Shown: positions 1 to 7,843 of the stretch, one piece after another
Position numbering within the stretch: position 1 is the first letter of the stretch
Layout: each line of letters starts with the position of its first letter
Origin: Pelagophyceae sp. CCMP2097
Taxonomy: Eukaryota; Sar; Pelagophyceae
Assembly (NCBI GenBank): GCA_026770575.1
Contig: MU657283.1
Span: forward strand, 111,415-126,369
Direction: 5' to 3'
Length of the DNA stretch: 14,955 nucleotides
Translations under genes and position numbers: made by a program
Notes under the pieces: generated by a model
The model's database searches: none
Seen by the model: the letters and a program-made list of their open reading frames with translations, nothing else
Told to the model about the DNA's origin: nothing

Positions 1-23
1 TTAATCGAAATACCGTGACGTCC

Positions 24-899
24 TTCTCACTTCGGCGCCTTCTTCGTCAGCTTCTTCCCAATCTTCTTGCCAGCGGGGCGCGTCCCGACGCGGCTCTGTG
101 TGGCACGGCGTGCTTTCGCGAGTGCCGATTTCCAGCACGGAGGGCACGCCCACTCGTGCTCTTCGTTCTTGGCGTCGCGCTTCGAGAGGATCGCACCGCC
201 CGCTTCGCCGAGGCACTCGGCGCTGTTGTGGTACGAGAGGTTGCAGAATGAGCACAGCAGGAACGTCGCGGCGTCGTCGCTCTCCTCCTCCGTGGCGCCC
301 AAGTTGCACTGCTGGCACACCGAGTTGTAATTCACAAAGATCGACAGGATCGGACGCGGCGACCAAGACAGCAGCGCCGCGAGCGTCCGAGGGCTCTGCT
401 CCTGCACCAGCGCCCACTCGATCTGCTGGTAGTACGCCTGGAGCTGGATGCCGTTGGTCGCGCCCGACGAAATGCCACGGAACGCGGCACAATCGAAGCA
501 GTTCGTAAAGCAGCCCTGGAGCTCGCCGGCAAAGTCCTTCAGAAGCACCTGCTCGATGCAGCAAAGGTGGTGCGCCCTCGCGACGCCGCACAGCGAGCAC
601 GTCTTGAGCTGCGCCGTGGACCCCTCAGCCGGGAACTTGCAGTCCACGCCAAACGAGCAGTTGCTCGGCGAGAGCGATGCTTCCAGAGACGGCACGCCGA
701 GAAGCGGCGTGCCGTCGCGCGGCGCGGGCGCCGACGCGCGCATCGGCGCCGGTGCGCCGCGCGTCCGCGCTGGCGCGCGCGGCGGCGCCGCTGTAAAATC
801 GACGACCTCCGCAGAGTCGTCGTCGCCGGACGAGCTCGCGTCGCTGCCCGCGCTTTTCCGCGCAGGTCCTCGGACATGCCGCGTGCGCAGGCCACACAA
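24..899 (-). CDS. PHD-type zinc finger protein, 5' end uncertain
   Basis: The open frame encodes about 290 residues and stops at a TGA near the left edge. Residues 195-255 show the PHD finger spacing: C195-x2-C198, C216-x2-C219, H224-x4-C229, then W250-x-C252-x2-C255. This is the Cys4-His-Cys3 pattern that binds two zinc ions and in known proteins reads histone tails. A second, less regular Cys/His cluster lies at 81-137 (C81, C87, C101, C104, H110/H111, C113/C114, C130, C134, C137). The N-terminus is low-complexity Ala/Pro/Ser/Asp and the C-terminus is Lys-rich, which suits a nuclear protein. The 5' end of the open frame is a TTG; the first ATG in it is residue 53. A neighbouring frame upstream (about 870-960) also looks coding, containing FGEHVLRVVWPAH, so an intron or one-base shift near 860-890 is likely. 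The gene abuts the terminal repeat of element D1. Family call is firm; function is not. Confidence 0.7.
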
Positions 900-1008
900 C
901 GCGCAGCACGTGCTCGCCGAACCCGATTTGGCGATTCGAGCCGTCGAACAAAAGGTGCTCTAGCGCAGCTGTTTGGAGGACTCTTGAAACCAGATTTCGT
1001 TTGAACAC
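870..1008 (-). CDS. Possible upstream part of the PHD gene in a shifted frame
   Basis: In a different minus frame from the PHD open frame, this stretch encodes LEHLLFDGSNRQIG followed by FGEHVLRVVWPAH. The mix of hydrophobic, Trp and charged residues is less repetitive than the usual Arg-rich shadow frames of this sequence. It meets the acidic, Ser-rich start of the PHD frame near 870-890. No ATG opens it; the frame begins at a GTG. The segment 956-974 is also the terminal repeat of the mobile element to its right, so the coding look beyond 956 may be accidental. It could be a 5' exon or a frameshifted N-terminus. Confidence 0.3.
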
Positions 1009-1121
1009 AAAAGATGTTCAGAAAAAGACCGTGGTGCCTTTCAAACCTTGGAAGGCCGCGCTAGAGAAGCGGCGCGGGCGCGCTTGGCGGCGTGCGCTTG
1101 AGCCTCGTCGCTCTGTCGACG

Positions 1122-1476
1122 ATGCCAGCCCTCGCCTCCGCGATGAAGGTCCGGGCGAGGGCGCTGGGTCTCACGCGGTGGCCCCTGGCCCACCGCGCGC
1201 TCTCGCAGCAGTTCGAACTCGCGGGTTCCTGGCCCGAGATCCTTGGGATGAGCGACGACGCGTTCAAGGCGGCAGGTGGGAGCCTCCACCTCCGGCAGCT
1301 GGGCGCGGAAGGCATCTACGTCACTGAGACGGGCATGCGGTGTGACGGCGTGCGGCAGCGCTTCTCCTGCACCGGCCACGTCGTCCCCGACGGTGGTTCG
1401 CAGGGCCGGCGCCAGCCACCGCACAGCGACGCCGCCGGACGTGCGCTCGCCGGACCCTGCGGACATCGGCGTATAG
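1122..1476 (+). pseudogene. Truncated N-terminal fragment of the D-family transposase-like gene
   Basis: From the first ATG at 1122 the frame encodes a basic, helical-looking start (MPALASAMKVRARALGLTRW), then SWPEILGMSDDAFKAAGG and CDGVRQRFSC. The last motif recurs as RQRFSCIG in the minus-strand gene near 12,680, which identifies this as the same family. After residue C (about 1369) the sequence jumps to the 3' tail of the family. In a second frame that tail encodes the C-terminus ending SPDPADIGV and a TAG at 1474-1476, matching DPADIDDV in D2. The middle of the protein, including the likely catalytic core, is absent. A GTG at 1092 gives a longer open frame, but a TAG lies only nine codons before it. 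Not expected to be functional. Confidence 0.55.
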
Positions 1477-1620
1477 TCGGTCCAGCGGCGCAGCCTCGTC
1501 TCGATTTGTTCAGAGAAGTTGCATTTCCTTCTAGGAATTTTGATAAAAATTCCTGTCCTTTTTTTTAAAAAGTAGGATGCTCCCTATAGAACCTTCAGAG
1601 CACGCTAGCTCGTCGGGGGC

Positions 1621-1711
1621 ATGCCGAAAAAGGTGTACGCGTTATAGGCAGATATGCTCGTCTCGGCCAGGGCTACAATCCTGGCCTAGACGCGTACACC
1701 TTTTTCGGCAT
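1621..1711. repeat. 91-bp hairpin in the 3' tail of D1
   Basis: The outer arms ATGCCGAAAAAGGTGTACGC and their complement pair over about 22 bp. After an unpaired bulge of about 17 nt on one side, a second stem GTCT-x-GGCCAGG / CCTGGCC-x-AGAC closes on a loop of about 8 nt. The same 91-bp structure recurs inverted at 7844-7934. Both copies lie at the same place in the tail of the two D copies. It could be a folded RNA, a transposase-binding structure, or a small fold-back element that inserted before the copies diverged. Confidence 0.75.
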
Positions 1712-1907
1712 CTCCGGATGAGTTACGGTGCTTGAGGGTCACATTTTGAGGCGCATCTCACCAAGGAGACGCGCCCCTTTTAAGGTCTTTTCGGCCGTTT
1801 TTCGAGGAATCGCCAAAACCGAAATCGTCTCGAAACAGCTGCGCTAGAGCAGTCCAAATTAGATCAGCCGTTTTTGGCGATTTTTTGGGCGAACATCCTG
1901 CCAAAAA

Positions 1908-2057
1908 CCTATCGACCGGAAAGTGTAGGAGGCCTAGCCAGGGGGGGGGGGGGGGGGGGGGGGGGGGTTCGACGATGACTTGGGGGGGCGGCATCCCCAT
2001 GTGACCGTCGTAACACCTCCTTCGGGCTAGGTCTCCTACACTTTCCGGGTCGATAGG
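1908..2057. repeat. 150-bp fold-back element with a poly-G core
   Basis: The arm at 1908-1939 (CCTATCGACC, then GGAAAGTGTAGGAG) is repeated as its complement at 2025-2057 with two differences in about 32 bp. Weaker pairing continues outward for about 10 bp. Between the arms lies a run of 27 G (1941-1967) and a second G-rich tract. No target duplication is evident. It is a fold-back or MITE-like element of unknown superfamily. The run of G could form a quadruplex, and its length may be inaccurate in the assembly. Confidence 0.7.
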
Positions 2058-2918
2058 GTTGATAGGACATCATTAAAATACATTGTCCTTTTGGTCGATA
2101 ACTTTGACTTGATTAAATAACAATAAAAAAACAATTAAATCTCACGAGAAAACCAAAACGGACCTAAAAAAATGTTAACAGCATTGTAGACTGATTTGAT
2201 TTGGACTGAGGGGTCGTAGCTGCGGCGGGGCATCACCAGGGCGGTTCCCTGCGAGTGTACGATGGCTTTAGGGGCCTCTCTATTAGGAATTTGCGCCTCC
2301 TACGTTTTTTTCACGGTGGCAGTGGCGGGCCAAAAATGAGTGACTGGTGCCCCGTCCATCTACAAATCAAAAAGGAGCCCTTAATGACGCCGAGGACTTT
2401 CTGGCAATCGCAGTCTTCGTCGGTTGGAGTTTGACTCTGTTGGGAGTGATAGAGGACGTCGCGCTGAGTCCCATGATGCCGAATCCCGCAAAAATCTCCT
2501 GTTTAAAACGCTCAAGCTGGAAATCAAAACGTCTGTTTTGGCTCGTCTGAAGCGCCACTCGCGGCACTCGTACAGGACTCGTCACATACCACCCCATTTG
2601 AATATCCCCATAATTATTTGAATTCATTTACGGTGTTCTTCGAAAGTCCAGGCCGACGCGCAATGACAATGAGCCTCGAGAGTGACATGGAATCCTGTGT
2701 GTCTTAGGACCGCGCCCTCGTCCGACTTCCTCCTTCCGCCAGGTATGTGCGGCGTCCCCTTTTCAGACGGAAATCTACTTCAGCTCTGGTGGACTCACTG
2801 TTATTGCTTGTCCACGCCCTGCTCTTCCACGACACGCGTCGCGTAAGCCATCACCCCAGTACGTATGGACCCGCCCCGTCACAAAGCCATAATTTCGGTT
2901 CCTGCGATCCTGCGATTG
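2058..2918. other. Spacer without a supported gene
   Basis: The stretch is AT-rich near 2070-2200 and mixed in composition afterwards. Several frames of 60-90 codons exist on both strands, but none has a recognisable motif, a consistent codon pattern or a paralogue in the window. No inverted repeat longer than about 10 bp was seen. Confidence 0.5.
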
Positions 2919-3177
2919 CCAGCCGGCAAGGCTGGTAAAAACACCAAGTTGGCCCCCAGGGAACATGTTTGAAACAACGTTTCGAGGCTTTTTCATTAAA
3001 CATCCAAAAACACGTGAATAAAACATGCTACGGCGACTGCATCCGAGGCGGAGCGTGTCAATCTCCTCGTCTACGTCCAAGGAGCCGTATAAAGTCGTTT
3101 GGAAGCTCAACAAGCACGTGTTTATAAGGATTTGATTAAAACAAAAACTTTTTGGTTTTTACAGCCTTGCCAGCCGG
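2919..3177. mobile_element. hAT-like non-autonomous element (family A) with 8-bp target duplication
   Basis: The element proper is 2927-3169 (243 bp), bordered on both sides by the 8-bp direct repeat CCAGCCGG (2919-2926 and 3170-3177). Its ends read CAAGGCTGGTAAAAAC and, on the other strand, CAAGGCTGTAAAAACC, an imperfect inverted repeat. An 8-bp duplication with CA-starting ends is the hallmark of the hAT superfamily. Both ends match the larger element at 9580-10750: the left about 170 bp (sharing GGGAACATGTTTGAAACAAC) and the right about 45 bp (sharing GATTTGATTAAAAC). It is therefore an internal-deletion derivative of that family. It has no coding capacity. Confidence 0.85.
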
Positions 3178-3435
3178 GCCCGAACCTTCGCAATACGGAG
3201 GCAAAATCAAGTCAAAATCAAGGTAAGGAGGCAAATAAAGATTTTTTCAAGTCCAAAATATTGTGGGAAGCGCTTGTTTACGCCCTTGCAAGGCGTCCTC
3301 CTCGAGGCTGATCATATCCCGGATAACCCGGGGGGCAGGGAGGCCCATAGCGACCACGACCAACCCCGGAGGCGGCCTCTGAGAGCCACAATTTTGCGCC
3401 ACTTGAGGTCGGCTTTATCGCCGATACCTCTCGTA
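3178..3435. other. Spacer between two hAT-like elements
   Basis: This 258-bp gap has no supported gene. It contains two close copies of the motif CAAGTCAAAATCAAG/GTCAAAATCAAGG and a G-rich segment near 3328-3380. Frames crossing it run into the neighbouring elements and are not convincing. Confidence 0.45.
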
Positions 3436-3812
3436 AGGTTAACCAGGGTGCGAAGCAACAAGTGCTAAGTGTGTATATACGCACTTGCTCGTGATGTGTT
3501 CGGCCGACGCACACTCGCGTAACACTTACCATTAGCACATGATTTCGGGCTGAAATACTTGCGTACACATTCACTCGCTTCTTCTTCTTCTAACATGCAC
3601 TCCATGGAGGCTGATAAACAAACAGGCGGGACCTGCGCGGCTGAATCGCTTGTCGCCTTGGCAAAGCAGGCACACACTTGCGTCAAATGGGGTCTAAAAA
3701 CGTGTACACACTCGCGTTTGAGCTCAAACACTTACAGGAACACTTGGAGCGTAAAGTCGCACACTCGCCATAAGCACTTGGGAAAAAGGTTGCTTCGCAC
3801 CCTGAGGTTAAC
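3436..3812. mobile_element. hAT-like non-autonomous element (family B) with perfect ends
   Basis: The element proper is 3444-3804 (361 bp). The ends are a perfect 16-bp inverted repeat, CAGGGTGCGAAGCAAC, and both flanks carry the identical 8-bp duplication AGGTTAAC (3436-3443 and 3805-3812). CAGGG ends with an 8-bp duplication are diagnostic of hAT elements. The interior contains many short motifs of the form CACTTGC or CACTCGC in both orientations near each end. These resemble the subterminal repeats that hAT transposases bind in known elements. No coding frame of note is present. The exact duplication suggests a fairly recent insertion. Confidence 0.9.
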
Positions 3813-4105
3813 CCTTGCCTTCCAGAATCAATAACCTCCCACGACCGAGGTTGATTGTGTGTGGAAGGACAAGGGCGCCTCCTCGGTAGCGCCAGTTTCG
3901 GTGGGGGGGGTACTACGACGGACCCGGCCGTCGGTGGAAATGCACCGCGAGGATTTGCAGACCGAGAGCCGCAGGCAGGGACTCGACGGCAAGTCGGCCC
4001 GCACCTCGGGTGGAGCAGGTCTGGGTGGACACTGGGTCGCTGAAAATTGTGTTATGGGCCTGCTGCGCCCGCCATCCGTCCGACGATGCCCCCGCGGCGG
4101 CGCTC
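3813..4105. other. GC-rich stretch downstream of the leucine-rich-repeat exon
   Basis: Several minus and plus frames remain open because the composition is GC-rich, but none shows a motif. It may hold a 3' untranslated region or decayed coding sequence of the leucine-rich-repeat gene. Confidence 0.3.
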
Positions 4106-4481
4106 TCACGGTGGTCGTCGCCTCGTGAGGACGGCGCCGTCGTCGGACGCTTCCCAGCGATGGTCGCCGGGCGGCGGCGCGAGGGATGCGGCGTTGCCGT
4201 CGACGCGGATCGTCTCCAAACGCGGCAGGTCGAAGAGCTCCAACGGCAGTTTCGAGAGCGCGTTGGAGTGCAGGTGCAAAGCCTCCAGGCGGTCGAGTCG
4301 TGCGACGGCGGCGGGAAGCGCCTCCAGGCGGTTCGCCGACACGTCGAGCATGCGCAGCTATCGCGGCGGCGTCGAGACGCTGCGATAGCCCACACGCGCG
4401 CACCTTTGGCATGTCGAAGATAGCCTCTGGGAGGAAGCGGAGGTCGTTGCGCGCCAGGCTGAGGGTTTCCAGGTTGGGCAT
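4106..4481 (-). CDS. Leucine-rich repeat protein fragment with a 46-nt intron
   Basis: Exon 1 (4481-4404) encodes one repeat, MPNLETLSLARNDLRFLPEA, plus the start of the next. Exon 2 (4357-4106) continues with MLDVSANRLEALPAAVARL and LEALHLHSNALSKLPLELFD, then LPRLETIRVDGNA, and ends at a TGA. The repeats follow the 23-residue LxxLxLxxNxLxxLP pattern. In known proteins this forms a curved solenoid for protein binding. Joining AAG at 4404 to CTG at 4357 removes a GT-AG stretch and gives MPKLRMLDVSANRLEALP, keeping the 23-residue period exactly. Upstream there is an in-frame TAG that coincides with a possible splice acceptor (CTGTAG), so more repeats probably lie in an unseen exon. The C-terminus is short, so it is a fragment or a degraded gene. 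Confidence 0.65.
4358..4403 (-). other. Putative 46-nt GT-AG intron with an internal hairpin
   Basis: The segment starts GTGCGCGCG and ends GCGATAG on the minus strand. Removing it restores the leucine-rich-repeat frame and spacing. Inside it, GCTATCGC and GCGATAGC pair as a perfect 8-bp stem, with GCGTC/GACGC nested inside. An alternative is a frame-breaking insertion of a small fold-back sequence. Confidence 0.55.
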
Positions 4482-4492
4482 AGCGTGCCTAC

Positions 4493-4538
4493 AGCGTTTA
4501 CTATAGCGTTTACTATAGGGTGTCTATAGGGTTTCTAT
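4493..4538 (+). repeat. Short degenerate tandem repeat
   Basis: Two exact 12-bp units AGCGTTTACTAT are followed by two 11-bp variants, AGGGTGTCTAT and AGGGTTTCTAT. The block lies just upstream of the leucine-rich-repeat exon, possibly within an intron. Confidence 0.75.
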
Positions 4539-4539
4539 A

Positions 4540-5090
4540 AGGCACCCCCGCCCCGCAGGCACTCGCGTGTGGAACCAGAGCGCGAGGCGGCAAGCACATC
4601 GCTCGCCGACATTTTCGCACCTGGTGAAATGCATGACCAAAGGCAACAGCCTCTCGCCCGTGTCGTGTATTGGGCCCATCGCCCCCTCCCTTTGTTGCGC
4701 AGCAACGCCCCGAAATGGGGGCGCAACCCTTTTTCGCACATGAGGTTGTTGCACATAAGTTCCGTCGACTTGCCCAAGTCCAACCCAGCCACCGAAGTCG
4801 CCGCCGCAGCAGCCTCGCGCAGCGACCGCACCGAGCTGAAGCACCGCCGCGACACGGCGTGCGCCAGGCGCCGCATCGCGCCCCGCGCCCCCGCGATCTC
4901 TCCGCTGAAATTTGGCGATTGTTTTGATTTTCCGTCTGAGGGGGAATTTAAATTGATTCTTAATGAATTCTCTGTCTATTCTGAATTGACCCTGATATCA
5001 AATGTCAGACGACAAGAAACTGATCCGCAATCAATTCAAATGACGACCATAACCCATAACCCATAAAAAGAATTACAAATTCTGGCAAAA
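4540..5090. other. Unresolved GC-rich block with an abrupt composition change
   Basis: Open frames overlap on both strands here (4569-5066 plus and 4535-4876 minus). I cannot choose between them and recognise neither. A plus-strand GC-rich part ends abruptly near 4,910, after which the sequence is AT-rich. A small tandem of the 7-mer CCATAAC (2.5 units) lies at 5047-5067. Confidence 0.35.
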
Positions 5091-5334
5091 TGGTAGACTC
5101 GATCGAACCCGTACTCACACTAGAAAACATAATTGAGTCGCGTCCGACCCAACATGTTTTTCGCGTCAGTAGTGTGTGTCTTTCATCCAGATTCGAACCT
5201 GCTTCTCAGCGGGCGAGTCTCGATCAATTACTTGACTACATCTATGATCGACCTCTGGTAACTTTGGTGCGCTGTGAGATGTCACAGCTGGCAGATTTAG
5301 TTTTCCTTGGGTATATAAAGTGTGTATTCAGAGG
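5091..5334. other. Possible tRNA-derived repeat remnant and TATA-like motif
   Basis: On the minus strand, GGTTCGAATCT (5189-5199) is one base from the pol III B-box. About 50 nt before it lies TAGTCAAGT, close to an A-box. The arms of a tRNA do not fold properly, so it is not a working tRNA. TATATAAA occurs at 5312-5319 on the plus strand, with no supported gene behind it; the same octamer occurs at 12,948-12,955. Confidence 0.25.
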
Positions 5335-5356
5335 ACCATAACCCATCTCCCTCTCC

Positions 5357-5408
5357 GAGCGCGCTGCGCGCGCAGCGCAGCAGCGCGCGCAGCGCACCAC
5401 GCGCGCGA
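5357..5408. repeat. Alternating GC palindrome-rich tract
   Basis: The tract consists of overlapping GCGCGC, GCGCAGC and GCTGCGC units that can pair with each other. It is a simple-sequence region and the reading frames across it are artefacts. Confidence 0.6.
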
Positions 5409-5564
5409 GGCCTCAACGGCCGTCGCGGTGGCCGTTTCGAGTCGGAGTCCACTGGAAATCGCCGGAACGCGCGAAGCATTCGCGTCACGACCGGGTCCGA
5501 GTTGCAATTCGGACAAGGTTTTCCTTCTTAGACGTCTGTGCCGAATTAAAAAAAGGCCTGGAAT

Positions 5565-5936
5565 AGAATAAAAGTCAGATTAAGAACCTGGTCAGATTAA
5601 GAACCGACGAATATCGACAAACGACGTTCAATATTACAATAAGGCATCAATAAGACCCAATTAAAATCCATTAAATCCCTTATCGGGATATTATCCGGCT
5701 CCAGGGGCCCGGTTCTTAATCTGGCCAAGTGTTTTTAAAGAACCGATGGTCGGTCCGGACTCTGCCTATGCTAAATATCTCATAGAGGTCCTTTGCGGAC
5801 GCCATGATTCGGGGGTGGGTGAAGGGGGCCCATGCGCGTCCCCTGGCAGCGTCAAAACCGCAAACAACGGCGTTGCCGGGCCGCTGATTTGTTTTTACCG
5901 CTAAGCCTAGCCGGTTCTTAATCTGACTTTTATTCT
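5565..5936. mobile_element. 372-bp MITE-like element with perfect 24-bp inverted ends
   Basis: The sequence at 5565-5588, starting AGAATAAAAGTCAG and finishing GATTAAGAACC, recurs exactly as its complement at 5913-5936. Further copies of the subterminal motif CAGATTAAGAACC lie at about 5593-5605 (same direction) and of its complement at about 5708-5721. The flanks show no convincing duplication, so the superfamily is unknown. There is no coding frame. Confidence 0.75.
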
Positions 5937-6630
5937 GATATAAAAAAATTGATTAAATATAATAAAAAATTAATTAAATAATAAATAATAAATAATAAAT
6001 ATTCTGGACGATCATCGCGCTCGGCCGATGAAAATACTCGTCAAACACCGAACTAACCTAGATTTACCTCCGAAATGCCACGTAAAATACCAATAAATAT
6101 CCCAAGATACTTGACTTGACAAATTAATACGCCCTTGCAATTTCTGGAATATATTCTGGTGGATTTACCAATCGGCTCTCCGGGTGTATAATTGGTTTGG
6201 TGATTCATATGTTTCTCGGTCGCGATTTGAAAGTGTGAGCGCAATCGACCTCAGATGGTGCCATTGCTTCTAAGGTGATTGAGGGTGTCCATGGGCCAGT
6301 TTCTGCATAAAAAACGTTTGTCCCCCCGGCTCATGTGGCCCGCGCGCGAAGCATTTCTTGCTCCGCGCGTTTCCCTTCATCGGGCCTTTCTCGGTCCATT
6401 GCCAACCGATTCCGTCGCTTCTTGGGGCCATCGATCCGCGCCGAGCTCCGTCGCCCGCGCGCGCAACCTCGCTTACACGCGCGCAGGCGCGCTCGATTGC
6501 CAAGGCTTCCTTGAACCCAAACGAGTACAGTTTTTTTAGACCGCCGGATGGCCGTTGAAGGAGGAGCTAGGGCCTAATTAACACTTTTAAACCCGAGATT
6601 CGTCCCAAATTTCAAATGAAATTTCAAATT
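5937..6630. other. AT-rich then GC-rich spacer without a supported gene
   Basis: A low-complexity (AATAAAT)n tract occupies about 5974-6001. From 6,330 to 6,500 the sequence is GC-rich, with repeated CGCGCGC motifs. Open frames on both strands there are mutually overlapping and unrecognised. Confidence 0.4.
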
Positions 6631-6632
6631 GA

Positions 6633-6754
6633 ATGGCAGCGAGTGATCCAAAGAAGCGCAGGGTCACGGGTTCGAATCCCGTCGTCGTCCAAGATTTGTT
6701 CGGCGGCTACATCATTCTTTTTTTTTTTTTTGAAGCGTTTTTGGTGAAGCACAT
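6633..6754 (+). repeat. tRNA-like SINE remnant with a perfect B-box and T-run
   Basis: GGTTCGAATCC at 6669-6679 is an exact pol III B-box inside a proper T-arm stem (ACGGG/CCCGT). TGGCAGCGAGTGA at about 6634-6646 resembles an A-box. No 5' acceptor strand complementary to the 3' CGTCGTC exists upstream, so it is not a functional tRNA. A run of 14 T ends near 6731, followed by TTTTTGGTGAAGC, which is shared with the repeat at 7524-7536. Confidence 0.45.
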
Positions 6755-6905
6755 CCACAGGCCGAAAAACACGGGATTAGGAGAGGCCAATAAAGGCAAT
6801 GTGGGAGTTTATTAAACCTAAAACGGGGTCTTTAAGTCCACCACGAAGGGGGGTTGCGGAAATATGGCGGAGGATGGCCAATAATTTCCGCTGATGGTAG
6901 GAGGG

Positions 6906-6985
6906 CAAAAGTGCCGCACATCGGAAGCGGTATCCATTTGTACCTATTATGAGCGTGGATACCGCTGCCGAGGTGCGGCATTTTG
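6906..6985. repeat. Long hairpin, about 30-bp arms
   Basis: The left arm 6906-6936 and right arm 6956-6985 pair with only a few mismatches (TGCCGCAC..TCGG and the shared inner GCGGTATCCA / TGGATACCGC), leaving a loop of about 19 nt. Part of it lies inside the direct repeat described next. Confidence 0.75.
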
Positions 6986-7148
6986 GCCACTGGGGCACAT
7001 CCGGGTGCTTTCTAAGCGCGCCGACCACTTTTTGCGTATTGTCGGCGCCGGAAGGCGCTGAATGCGTAACCTCGGGGCCGGTATCCATTCGTACCTATGT
7101 TGAGCGCGGATACCGCTCTCGAGGTGCGGCACTTTGGCCACTGGGGCA
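6929..7148 (+). repeat. Direct repeat pair of about 69 bp
   Basis: The segment 6929-6997 (starting GGTATCCAT and ending CCACTGGGGCA) is repeated at 7080-7148 with about nine differences, an offset of 151 bp. The second copy can also form a shorter hairpin with CCTCGGGGCCGGTATCC upstream of it. The unit between them contains further short palindromes around TCGGCGCCGG. No gene is supported here. Confidence 0.8.
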
Positions 7149-7451
7149 GAGTTGGAGGGCGTCCATCGCTCGACAATTGACACAGGCATATTGCAGGCTC
7201 TAATCACCGGCCCGGGATAATGGCCGTGGATGGCCCCTCGCGGCAAGGGCGCGGCCCCAAGCTTGTATGCGGGATCGCCGTGCGGGCTCGAGACGAGCGC
7301 GGTCAAGGAGTCGAGATGTTTCTCGAGAAAACCCAACTAATATCAGGAGCTCTGTTTCCTTTTTCGGCCTAATAGCGGCGATGAGGGGGGGTCCGGGGGG
7401 GCTCCCCTCGGTAGCGAACACACCAAAGAGCTCGACATTCCATTTTAGCGT

Positions 7452-7540
7452 TCGATTCCTGTCCTCGACAAAGTCCTGGCGACCAGTAACCCGAGATTCA
7501 GGGTTCGAATCCCTCATTCGGGCTTTTTTTGGTGAAGCGC
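7452..7540 (+). repeat. Second tRNA-like SINE remnant ending in a T7 run
   Basis: GGTTCGAATCC at 7502-7512 is an exact B-box and is followed by a T7 run (7524-7530), the usual pol III stop. A related GTTCGATTCC lies about 50 bp upstream. TGGCGACCAGT at about 7477 resembles an A-box, but it is too close to the B-box for a tRNA. The tail TTTTTGGTGAAGCGCA matches that of the element near 6738, and the motif ACCCGAGATTC also occurs near 6591. Confidence 0.45.
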
Positions 7541-7607
7541 AGCGGCCACGGCGGGGGGTACGGGGGGGGGCACCCCCCGGTGGCGATCGCGCGAGGGAGG
7601 TCGATAT
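7541..7607. other. G-rich spacer flanking the end of copy D2
   Basis: Runs of G and a GGGG/CCCC palindrome (about 7553-7581) separate the SINE-like remnant from the 3' end of element D2. Nothing else is recognised. Confidence 0.4.
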
Positions 7608-7843
7608 CACAACTGCTTCGAGACCGGATTTCGTTTTGGTGATTCCTCGAAAAAACGGCCGAAAAGACCTTAACTTCCAGCCTGCTGCACGCGCCCCACC
7701 CATGGCACAGTAGCGGTGGTTCGGGCGTTCGATCGGGTCCATTGGCATCGCGTTGCGGTGGTAGTAAAGATTTTCAAGGGGCGCGTCTCCTTGGTGAGAT
7801 ACGCCACAAAATGTGACCCTCAAGCACCGTAACTCATCCGGAC

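Larger units (their letters stand above)
956..1851. mobile_element. Internally deleted DNA transposon copy D1
   Basis: The two ends carry a perfect 19-bp inverted repeat, TGCTCTAGCGCAGCTGTTT at 956-974 and its complement at 1833-1851, extended to about 23 bp with one mismatch. The 896-bp interior has two parts. The part at 1092-1368 encodes an N-terminal fragment also recognisable at about 12,660-12,710 (minus). The part at 1369-1851 matches 7608-8369 in inverted orientation. The join lies at the shared string GCACCGGCCACG, so D1 reads as an internal deletion of the longer copy D2 through short homology. No clear target duplication is seen next to the repeats. It is non-autonomous. Confidence 0.65.

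Noticed and set aside
4535..5066. A coding gene on either strand between the leucine-rich-repeat exon and 5,066
   Set aside because: Frames are open on both strands and none shows a motif or splice-supported continuation, so I left it unresolved.
5047..5067. Telomere-like repeat (CCATAAC)n
   Set aside because: There are only about 2.5 units, and the sequence does not match common CCCTAA or CCCTAAA telomere types.
6633..6692. Functional tRNA gene
   Set aside because: The T-arm is perfect, but no matching 5' acceptor strand, U33 or proper anticodon arm exists upstream, and no permuted 5' half follows downstream.
6947..7336. 129-codon minus-strand frame
   Set aside because: It runs through the direct repeat and hairpin, and the peptide repeats only because the DNA repeats. 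Not supported as a gene.
7200..7823. 207-codon minus-strand frame
   Set aside because: It crosses SINE-like remnants, G-rich tracts and the D2 tail, all non-coding repeats, and contains no recognisable domain.
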